The position numbers and the translations under genes were made by a program. DNA of 5,461 nt from positions 1 through 5,461 of the forward strand of contig MVZB01000224.1 of NCBI GenBank assembly GCA_002068205.1, in the 5' to 3' direction. This document shows positions 1 to 5,461 of this stretch, in pieces; position 1 is the first letter of the stretch; each line of letters opens with the position of its first letter. The notes under the pieces are model-generated. The model did no database searches, was not told where the DNA came from, and saw nothing but the letters and a program-made list of their open reading frames with translations. The DNA comes from a candidate division BRC1 bacterium ADurb.BinA292 (GTDB lineage: Bacteria; Sumerlaeota; Sumerlaeia; MVZB01).

Positions 1-259
1 CGGCTCGCTCGAGCCCGGCAAACAGGCCGATCTGGTGATCCATCGCCGCGACCGGCCGGAGCTCTGGCCGCTCCTCTTCCCCGTGCGCAACCTCGTCTTC
101 GGGTGCGGCGGCGCGACCATCGACGCCGTCCTCGTCCAGGGTCGCTACGTCGTCCGCAACGGCCGCCTGACGAATGTCGATCTGGAGGATCTGCTGGCCG
201 AGGCGCAAGAGGCGGCCCTGGCCCTCGCCCACCGCATCGGCCTGGTCACGCCCCTCTAG
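1..259 (+). CDS. Amidohydrolase, C-terminal fragment (cytosolic deaminase/chlorohydrolase-like), 5' truncated by the window edge
   Basis: Only the last 85 codons are present, read in frame from base 2 to the TAG at 257-259; the catalytic barrel lies off the left edge. The visible part starts with GSLEPGKQADLV, the usual C-terminal turn of metal-dependent amidohydrolases where the chain returns to the small beta-sandwich domain. It continues with a P..NLVF segment, then IDAVLVQGRYVVRNGRL, which matches the family pattern V..V.V.G..V...G, and ends in an Ala-rich helix. This pattern fits the branch holding S-adenosylhomocysteine/methylthioadenosine deaminases, guanine deaminase, SsnA and TrzN-like chlorohydrolases. 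The metal ligands are outside the window, so the substrate cannot be assigned. A GTG at 35 could open a short ORF, but the family similarity extends upstream of it, so it is not the start. The gene converges on the cytochrome gene and is probably unrelated to it. Confidence 0.88.
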   Translation, partial: GSLEPGKQADLVIHRRDRPELWPLLFPVRNLVFGCGGATIDAVLVQGRYVVRNGRLTNVDLEDLLAEAQEAALALAHRIGLVTPL

Positions 260-303
260 ATCGTCTCTCGTCCCTCGTCCGAGCAGATCCTTCCCCCTTC
301 CAC

Positions 304-2166
304 CTAATAGCTCCGCGGGCTGTGCGCCACGCCGTGGCAGCTCAGATAGCATTCGCCCATCCGCGGTCCCGCGGAACGGTACTCGAGCCGGCCCGTCAGC
401 GGATCGGGTTCAACCACCGACGTATCGAAGTTGATCAGGTGCGCGTGGTTCATCGGGTTGGCCTCGCCGAAATCGATCCCGTGCGGATCGTGGCACACCG
501 AACAGGAGATCCGTTCCTCGACGATGTGCCGCCGGTGGCCGCTGAAGCTCTCGTCGGCCAGCAGGCTTTCCCGGCTGTGGCAGCCATAGCACAGCGCGTA
601 TGCCGTGGGGCTTTCCGCGACATCGTCCCCCGTGCGGTACTGCCGCGCGAGCAGGAATTCGTAATTGGACCCGTGCGGCCCGGCCGAGCCGACCACGCTC
701 TCCTGCGCCCCGTCGTTGCCGTGGCAGTCGCTGCAGTAGATCAGCGAGGCCGGCGTCAGCGGGCTGATCAGGCTGGGCACGTCGGGGTTGCGGCCGGCGG
801 CCACGACCGGGTGATACGAGGGGCTGGCCGGGTTGAATTCCTGCATCACGTTGGAGGAATTGATTTGGCGCTCGATCGAGCCGAAGCCGCTCGTCCCCTC
901 GCCGGCGTGGCACTTGAAGCAGATCTGATACTCATAGACGGCCTCCCGCACCGGCGCGCCGTTCATGTCCACGCCGGTCACGCCGCGCAGCACCCCCATG
1001 ACGAACGGCGGCTGGGCCTCCGCCCGCGCCGCCTGGTGCGGATTGTGGCAGTCCGCGCATTCGACGTGGCCGGCGGCCTCCAGCGGGCTTTCCCCCGCCT
1101 CGTGAACTCCCTGGAAGGCCTCCACCGGATGCCGGTAGGGCTTCTGGAACACGGCCTTCAGGTTGAACCGGGCGACGTTGCCGTTGTGGCAGGCGAAGCA
1201 CGTCTCCTCCTCGCGGGCGCGCGTCAGCAGCCCCTCGAACCCGCCCGCGTGGTGCGACATGTGGCAGTTCATACAGGCGTTGGCGCGCACGTCCGGAAAC
1301 TCGGTGTGCGGCCACGGATCCTCGCCCTGCCCGTTCCAGACCTGGGGCGATTCGGCGTGCGGCGTCTGCGGGAACAGCGGCTGGTTGTGGCACTGCCGGC
1401 AGAGCATCGCTTCCTGGTTCGGCATCACCAGGAACTGGCCCCACTCGTTGTCATGGGGATCGTGGCAGGTCGTGCACTGCAGCTCGCCGTCCTCCTCCAG
1501 TTTGACGCGCGCATCCCACGTCGCCGGCGCCGTCAGCTCGCCCCCCGCCTGCGCGAGTGAATCGAAATAGTTGAACGAGATCGGATGATCGTCGCGCAGA
1601 TCGGTCCCGATCAGCCCCGGCCCCGGCGGCATCACGCCCGAACCGGTCAGCTGGACGATCGTCTCCTCGCTGACCAGGTCGCCCATCGCGACCGTCCCGT
1701 CGTGGCAGCTCAGGCACAGTTTGCTCGCGCCGGTCGGCTGGCCGACCGCGGCTTTCAATGTGGGGCTGTTGTAGGGGATGTAGGCGGCGGTCGAATCGCG
1801 CCGGTTCCACAGCGGCGCCTCGGTGCGCCCGCCGTGCGGCGTGTGGCAGAAGATGCAGATCTGTTCCTCGGAGGTCGCGCGCACCGCCCCCGGCCCCGTC
1901 ACCGAGAGATTGTGTTTGGAAAAGACAATGCTCTCGGCCGCGACCCGCGGCGCAACCAGCACGATCAGGATCAGGAGCGCGAGCACGCCGCTGCCGCGCC
2001 CATCAAGCAATCCGTCGTCCCCCGTCCTCGTAGTCGCCCCCAGAGGCTTGCTCCAGAATCCGGCTCTCGTTGTCGCTCGCCGGTTCATGTCCGTCTCGTC
2101 TCCGCAATCGGTCAGCCTCATGACCCATCCGCCCCTTCGCTTGGCCCTGGCGCAGCCCTGCTTCAT
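304..2166 (-). CDS. Exported dodecaheme c-type cytochrome (11 CXXCH + 1 CX3CH), doubled-CXXCH / cytochrome c3-like family
   Basis: This 620-residue protein is predicted to carry electrons through covalently bound haems outside the cytoplasm. CXXCH motifs begin at residues 104, 151, 231, 256, 298, 323, 370, 416, 478, 526 and 555. The final one, CYLSCH at 606-611, is CX3CH. Twenty further histidines lie outside the motifs, including H85, several in CXXCH-x-PH contexts, and HH at 305-306, so bis-histidine ligation of all haems is possible. Close pairs (231/256, 298/323, 526/555) resemble the doubled-CXXCH arrangement. The N-terminal ICIFCHTPHG and LCLSCHDGTVA stretches are typical of cytochromes near extracellular electron-transfer genes. 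A hydrophobic segment at 59-72 followed by VAA|ES (cleavage after 77) is a Sec signal peptide with an unusually long n-region. Met16 (2121) or Met27 (2088, with GGAG 11 bases upstream) are alternative starts. The 2166 start overlaps the NHL stop by 4 bases. There is no transmembrane segment after the signal, so the mature protein should be periplasmic or extracellular. Haem count is certain; partner and acceptor are inferred. Confidence 0.95.
   Translation of the reverse strand: MKQGCARAKRRGGWVMRLTDCGDETDMNRRATTRAGFWSKPLGATTRTGDDGLLDGRGSGVLALLILIVLVAPRVAAESIVFSKHNLSVTGPGAVRATSEEQICIFCHTPHGGRTEAPLWNRRDSTAAYIPYNSPTLKAAVGQPTGASKLCLSCHDGTVAMGDLVSEETIVQLTGSGVMPPGPGLIGTDLRDDHPISFNYFDSLAQAGGELTAPATWDARVKLEEDGELQCTTCHDPHDNEWGQFLVMPNQEAMLCRQCHNQPLFPQTPHAESPQVWNGQGEDPWPHTEFPDVRANACMNCHMSHHAGGFEGLLTRAREEETCFACHNGNVARFNLKAVFQKPYRHPVEAFQGVHEAGESPLEAAGHVECADCHNPHQAARAEAQPPFVMGVLRGVTGVDMNGAPVREAVYEYQICFKCHAGEGTSGFGSIERQINSSNVMQEFNPASPSYHPVVAAGRNPDVPSLISPLTPASLIYCSDCHGNDGAQESVVGSAGPHGSNYEFLLARQYRTGDDVAESPTAYALCYGCHSRESLLADESFSGHRRHIVEERISCSVCHDPHGIDFGEANPMNHAHLINFDTSVVEPDPLTGRLEYRSAGPRMGECYLSCHGVAHSPRSY
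2163..2166 (-). promoter_or_regulatory. ATGA stop/start overlap between the NHL and cytochrome genes
   Basis: On the minus strand the ATG of the cytochrome ORF (2166-2164) shares bases with the TGA of the NHL gene (2165-2163). This arrangement usually gives translational coupling by re-initiating ribosomes. G-rich tracts just upstream could act as a weak ribosome binding site. If translation really starts at Met16 or Met27, the genes would instead be separated by a few dozen bases and the overlap would only be nominal. Confidence 0.6.
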
Positions 2167-3284
2167 TCCCCCGCGCCCCCGAGCATCCTGAACACCTGGA
2201 CTCGCGCATTGTAGCTGTCCGCCACGAACAGCAAATCCGTGGCGGGATCGTACGCGACGCCGGCCGGCAGCCAGAATTCGCCCGGCGCCTGGCCGGGCCG
2301 GCCGATGCTGAGCAGCAGTTCGCCTTCGACGGAGAAGAACTGCACGGCGTCGTGCAACCCTTCGACGACGATCAGCCGACCCTCGCGGTCGAGCGCCACC
2401 CCCTTGGGCTTGGCGAACTGCCCCGGCGCGTCGCCCAGCTCGCCGATCGTCCGCAACGGCGCGCCGTCGGGCGCGAACACCTGCACGCGGAAGTTCATCG
2501 AGTCGCAGACGGCGATCCGGCCGTCCGCGCCGACGGCAATGTGCGTCGGGAAATTGAACTGGCCCGGCGCGTCGCCGCGCCCGCCGAACTCGCGCAGCGG
2601 ACGGCCCGCCAGGTCGAAAACGCGGACCCGGTGCGCCGCCACGTCGGCGATCAACACCTCGCCGCGCGCCGGATGGACGGCGAGGCCGGCGGGCCGCGTC
2701 AGCGCGGGGGGGCCGGCAAACGTCCCTTGCGGCGCGCCGTCGCGGTCGAAGATCAGCACGCGGCCGAGCCGCGAATCGCTGACGAGGATCCGGCCGTCGG
2801 GCAGCGCCGCGACCCCCACCGGCGAGGGCAGGCCCCCTTCCAGCTCCGCCCCCAGCGCCACGTAGCGCCGGCGCGGGCCATCAAAAAAGTGGACGATGCA
2901 GCGCCCCGGATCGGTGACGAGCAGCCCGCCTGCGCCATGCAGCGCCACGGCGTACGGCCGGATCACGCCCGAATCGGCCGGGCCGCTCAGCCAGCGGCCG
3001 ATCGTCCGCAGCCCGCCCCCTTCCTCGAACAGATCGCGATGGCCGCGGATCTCGGCAACGAACCCGACGCGCGCCGGCAAGGGCGGACCCGGCCACGTCA
3101 GCTCCGGCCGCACCGCCGTCGGAAAGCCCGACCACGGCTGAACGGCGCACGCGGCAACCAGCGCGAGCAGCACGAGGACCATGCCGCACGCGCCTCGAAT
3201 CCACGGCCTGGATGACCCTGCCACGGGGTCATGGGCATCGCCGCCCGCCATCCGCGCGCCGGATCTTTCGGCTTCTCCAGCCAT
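2163..3284 (-). CDS. NHL-repeat six-bladed beta-propeller lipoprotein
   Basis: The 373-residue product has a hydrophobic segment MVLVLLALVAAC at 35-46 ending in a lipobox (V43-A-A-C46), so it should be cleaved before Cys46 and lipid-anchored in a membrane. About 60 residues of linker follow. Six NHL-type repeats then span roughly 108-368: blades near 110, 155, 197, 245, 292 and 339, with recurring P.G(I/V)AV...G.(I/L).V.D....RVQVF patterns. Six blades are enough for a closed propeller. Blades 3-5 are very regular, with APGQF/APGEF ending at residues 243, 290 and 337, exactly 47 apart. NHL propellers generally act as protein- or ligand-binding scaffolds; no catalytic residues are evident, and there is no CXXCH motif. 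The ORF start at 3284 has GAGGG three bases upstream and lies 14 bases after the barrel stop. It leaves a long n-region before the signal core; Met12 (3251) and Met35 (3182) are alternatives with poorer upstream signals. An assembly or docking role for the cytochrome is inferred from context only. Confidence 0.93.
   Translation of the reverse strand: MAGEAERSGARMAGGDAHDPVAGSSRPWIRGACGMVLVLLALVAACAVQPWSGFPTAVRPELTWPGPPLPARVGFVAEIRGHRDLFEEGGGLRTIGRWLSGPADSGVIRPYAVALHGAGGLLVTDPGRCIVHFFDGPRRRYVALGAELEGGLPSPVGVAALPDGRILVSDSRLGRVLIFDRDGAPQGTFAGPPALTRPAGLAVHPARGEVLIADVAAHRVRVFDLAGRPLREFGGRGDAPGQFNFPTHIAVGADGRIAVCDSMNFRVQVFAPDGAPLRTIGELGDAPGQFAKPKGVALDREGRLIVVEGLHDAVQFFSVEGELLLSIGRPGQAPGEFWLPAGVAYDPATDLLFVADSYNARVQVFRMLGGAGE
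2415..2576 (-). repeat. Near-identical 21-base direct repeat inside the NHL gene, 141-base period
   Basis: Bases 2415-2435 and 2556-2576 differ at one position (C at 2421 against G at 2562 on the plus strand) and lie exactly 141 bases, or 47 codons, apart. They encode the GDAPGQF ends of two neighbouring propeller blades. A third, more diverged copy encodes APGEF about 141 bases further on, near 2276-2290. This is protein-level repeat structure with enough DNA identity to suggest blade duplication or recombination within the gene. Confidence 0.8.
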
Positions 3285-3287
3285 CGG

Positions 3288-3292
3288 CCCTC
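3288..3292 (-). promoter_or_regulatory. Candidate ribosome binding site for the NHL lipoprotein gene
   Basis: GAGGG on the minus strand lies in the 14-base gap between the barrel stop (TAG, 3301-3299) and the ATG at 3284-3282. It supports the long start over Met12 and Met35, whose upstream sequences show no comparable purine tract. Spacing is short (3 bases after the tract, 5 if the AGG core is taken as GAG), so support is moderate. Confidence 0.45.
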
Positions 3293-3298
3293 GTCCCG

Positions 3299-5425
3299 CT
3301 AGAATTCCCGCGTCACCTGCAGGAAGACCTGCATCCGGTCGCGCTCGGACTCGAAGCGCTGGCGCTGCTCGACGCGCGCCCCCGCCTCCAGCTTCAGTTT
3401 GCGCCAGATCATCCCTACCTTCCCGGCGATCCCCACCAGCATCTCATCGCTCAGGCCCGACTCCTTGCGCGCGCGCGCCTCGATCTGCCAGAACCCCGAC
3501 GGGCGGATCCGCCCGTCCAGGGTCAGGCCGCCGTAGACCACGTTCGTATAGGGATTGTCCAATCCTTCATCCCGGTAGTCGATCAGCAACGTGCCGGCAT
3601 GCCAGCCCAGCCGGATGCCCCGGCCCAGCGGATGATGCCCCTCGATCTGGCTGCGAAGCTGGTCGTACGAACTGAAATTGGACTCGTAGCGTTCGAACTC
3701 CTCGGACCAGGTCAGCCAGCGCCAGCGGTATTGCAGCCCGGCCAGCCAGTCGGTGTATTCCAGGATGCTGAAGTCGTCCACGCGGGGCGCATCGCGGGCG
3801 GTCAGGTCCTGCCAGCGATAATAAACCGCCAACCCCTCCAGGAATCGCTCGAAGTCGTAGCGGACGTGGAAGATCTGATGGTCGGCCAGGTACTCCAGAT
3901 CCGAGGTGAACTCGACGCTGTAATCGACCAGGACGGTTTCGCCGTCGTCGATATTGCCTGTCGCCAGCCGGCGGATTCCGAGCCGGTTGCCGCGCTCTTC
4001 CAGCTCGTAGTCGAACCCCTCGAGGTAGATGATCACGCCGGTGGCGTCGGTCACCTGCACCGAGCTGGCGATGATCGCCGGCTGCGAGAGAAACGTGAAC
4101 GCGACGTCGTCGAGCGTCACCGCTTCATCAATCACGGGGCGGCGGTCGCTCAGGCCGGTGCGCGTCACGCGGTCCAGCGTCCGGCCGTATCCCGCCGTCA
4201 GATACCCCCACGGGGTCTGCTTGCGGTAGCCCAGCCGGCCGGTGACGCCGATCTCGGTCTCCTCCGACTCGTCGAATTCGATCCAGCGGCCGTGAATGTC
4301 CAGATGCGAATCCAGGCTGCGGTAGAGCCGGTGATCCAGGCCGGCCTCCAGCCGCCGCGTCAGCACGCTCGTCCGGCTGAATTCATTCTCCAGCAGGCTG
4401 GCCAGGTAATACGTGCTGAAATTGGGGGTGTGGCGCAGGTTCAGCCGCTCGTGCCACTGCATCGTCGCCAGCTCCTGGCTGCCGGTCTGGGTGAAGTAGC
4501 GCAGGATGCTGCTCAGGTAGCTCGTCCGGTCCTCGTTGAGGTAGATCGTGTTGAGCAGCGACAGATCATGCGACTGGAGTTCGGTTTCGCGCTCGATCGT
4601 AATGAGCGGATTTTCCGCCGTGAACGATTGCTGGTAATCCTGCAGGCGATAGCGCAGTTCGGTTTCCATCCGCCGCCCCAGGCGGTGGCGGACGACGTAA
4701 TCGAGCAGCGTGTTGTCCGACTCCGAGTGGCTGTCGAATCCGAATTCCCGGAGCTTGGTCCGCGTCAGCGCCAGGTCCATCGGGAAGGGGTCCTTCTTCC
4801 AGTTGAAGACGACGCCGTAACGCTCCGATTCGACGATCTGCCGGTCCGTGAAGAGCTGGAGCACCGGCCGACGGTCGCGCCCGGCGAAGACCATCGCCGA
4901 AAACGGATGCTCCTTCAGAAAATGGAGATAGAGATCGTAGCCGCCGATGAACGAATTGGAGCGCGAACTTTCCTCGACCCCGCCGGCGAAGCCCCCCAGG
5001 CCGGAGTTTTCGATAAATTGCTGCATCATCCCGATCTCGAACCGGCTGCGAAATTCGAGAAACCGCGGGTGATACACATACCCGCCGATGCGCTGAATCA
5101 GGTACTCCTGGAACGCCCGGTTGCTGAGTTCCACCTCGTCGCCGCCGTCGCGCCGCTGCGTCTCGCTCAGGTAGTCGAACCGCAGCCCGAGTTCGCCGCC
5201 GCGTTCGGTGATGCGCAGCGGCGCGATCGGCGCATCGAGCGACGAGCGGCGCGTCTGGCCGTGCGCCGCCGCCATCCCCAGCATGAAGCCAATGATAAGC
5301 AGCCCCAGGCGGACAAGCCCGGCGCCGGCGGCGGGGGACGGTCTGGGGGGCACGGTCATGAGCGGATGCAGTCCTCCCAGCACGCCCCTCTCCGGCCGGC
5401 GCGTCGGGTTGAATCGCGGCGTCAT
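3299..5425 (-). CDS. Predicted outer-membrane beta-barrel protein, candidate porin partner of the multiheme cytochrome
   Basis: This 708-residue ORF has a signal peptide: hydrophobic core at about 37-54, and AHG|QT giving cleavage after residue 56. The mature chain has many amphipathic segments with alternating aromatic and polar residues, such as LGLRFDYLSE, ELRYRLQDY, LAGLQYRWRW and GIRLGWHAGTLLIDY. It ends in a final strand with terminal Phe (QVFLQVTREF), the usual signal for beta-barrel insertion. There is no internal transmembrane helix. About 650 mature residues is enough for a large barrel, comparable in size to MtrB/PioB-type porins, but no cysteine is present, so the N-terminal CXXC of MtrB is absent. 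Residues about 432-508 look different: a soluble Ig-like beta-sandwich signature (VTDATG, GFDYEL, ETVLVDYSVE) set within the barrel region. The start could be 5425, or Met23 at 5359, which has GGAGGA 12 bases upstream and gives a shorter signal peptide. It is first of three co-directional genes. Family assignment is by architecture and neighbours; it could also be an uncharacterised barrel of other function. Confidence 0.9.
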   Translation of the reverse strand: MTPRFNPTRRPERGVLGGLHPLMTVPPRPSPAAGAGLVRLGLLIIGFMLGMAAAHGQTRRSSLDAPIAPLRITERGGELGLRFDYLSETQRRDGGDEVELSNRAFQEYLIQRIGGYVYHPRFLEFRSRFEIGMMQQFIENSGLGGFAGGVEESSRSNSFIGGYDLYLHFLKEHPFSAMVFAGRDRRPVLQLFTDRQIVESERYGVVFNWKKDPFPMDLALTRTKLREFGFDSHSESDNTLLDYVVRHRLGRRMETELRYRLQDYQQSFTAENPLITIERETELQSHDLSLLNTIYLNEDRTSYLSSILRYFTQTGSQELATMQWHERLNLRHTPNFSTYYLASLLENEFSRTSVLTRRLEAGLDHRLYRSLDSHLDIHGRWIEFDESEETEIGVTGRLGYRKQTPWGYLTAGYGRTLDRVTRTGLSDRRPVIDEAVTLDDVAFTFLSQPAIIASSVQVTDATGVIIYLEGFDYELEERGNRLGIRRLATGNIDDGETVLVDYSVEFTSDLEYLADHQIFHVRYDFERFLEGLAVYYRWQDLTARDAPRVDDFSILEYTDWLAGLQYRWRWLTWSEEFERYESNFSSYDQLRSQIEGHHPLGRGIRLGWHAGTLLIDYRDEGLDNPYTNVVYGGLTLDGRIRPSGFWQIEARARKESGLSDEMLVGIAGKVGMIWRKLKLEAGARVEQRQRFESERDRMQVFLQVTREF
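5372..5377 (-). promoter_or_regulatory. Strong Shine-Dalgarno-like GGAGGA inside the 5' end of the barrel ORF
   Basis: The minus strand reads GGAGGA here, 12 bases before the ATG at 5359-5357 (Met23 of the long ORF). The alternative start at 5425 has only AGGA seven bases upstream. The GGAGGA match is better but its spacing is long. Starting at 5359 would give a signal peptide of 34 residues instead of 56, a more usual length. The site therefore bears directly on the start choice. Confidence 0.45.
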
Positions 5426-5461
5426 CGGGTCGTCCTAGCGGGTCACCGCCGGCGGGGCGGG

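Noticed and set aside
186..291. Perfect 10-base inverted repeat (AGGATCTGCT / AGCAGATCCT) around the amidohydrolase stop
   Set aside because: The 86-base loop and lack of a following T-run make it a poor terminator. A 10-base match at this separation can occur by chance. No other hairpin was seen in the 44-base convergent gap at 260-303.
103..1560. 485-codon plus-strand ORF opposite the cytochrome gene
   Set aside because: It is antisense to a gene with 12 haem motifs and a signal peptide. Its product is Arg/Ala/Val/His-rich low-complexity sequence with no recognisable domain, as expected for a shadow frame in high-GC DNA.
2066..2166. Twin-arginine (Tat) signal in the cytochrome N-terminus (RR at residues 10-11 and 29-30)
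   Set aside because: Neither pair fits the (S/T)RRxFLK pattern, both are far from the hydrophobic core, and c-type cytochromes are exported unfolded by Sec before haem attachment.
1585..2214. 209-codon plus-strand ORF spanning the NHL/cytochrome junction
   Set aside because: It is antisense to both genes, with no domain, signal or credible start context.
2352..3215. 287-codon plus-strand ORF opposite the NHL gene
   Set aside because: The product is an Arg/Ala-rich shadow with no motif, while the minus strand clearly encodes six NHL repeats and a lipobox.
304..5425. Naming the operon mtr, ext or omc genes
   Set aside because: The architecture is analogous, but no gene-specific signature was recognised. 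The barrel lacks the MtrB CXXC, and the cytochrome haem number and spacing were not matched to a named protein.
5426..5461. Promoter for the three-gene operon
   Set aside because: Only 36 GC-rich bases lie upstream of the first possible start, and no -35/-10 pair or operator is visible; the promoter may be outside the window.

Overview
The window is high-GC DNA (roughly two thirds G+C by eye, with G/C-rich third codon positions). It comes from a bacterium with an outer membrane: three consecutive genes encode a predicted outer-membrane beta-barrel, a lipoprotein and an exported multiheme c-type cytochrome. The taxon cannot be fixed from sequence alone. High-GC lineages that respire with multiheme cytochromes (for example Desulfuromonadota/Geobacter-like, Acidobacteriota or Planctomycetota) all remain possible.

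Layout: positions 1-259 (+) hold the last 85 codons of an amidohydrolase whose start lies outside the window. A 44-base convergent gap follows. Everything else is on the minus strand and is read from right to left: a 708-residue beta-barrel protein (5425-3299), a 373-residue six-blade NHL beta-propeller lipoprotein (3284-2163), and a 620-residue cytochrome c with 11 CXXCH motifs plus one C-terminal CX3CH motif (2166-304). The barrel and NHL genes are 14 bases apart. The NHL and cytochrome genes overlap by 4 bases (ATGA). The three are almost certainly one operon. Only 36 bases precede the first possible start of the barrel gene, and no promoter is recognisable there, so the operon may begin or continue beyond the right edge.

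Together the three products look like a trans-outer-membrane or extracellular electron-transfer module: a barrel as the pore, a twelve-haem cytochrome as the electron wire, and a lipid-anchored propeller as a likely assembly or docking partner. The general theme (porin plus multiheme cytochrome, often with NHL proteins nearby) is known from metal-reducing bacteria. The details here are less standard: a cysteine-free barrel with a predicted Ig-like insert, and a cytochrome whose last haem motif is CX3CH. No mobile elements, CRISPR arrays, tRNA or rRNA genes were seen.
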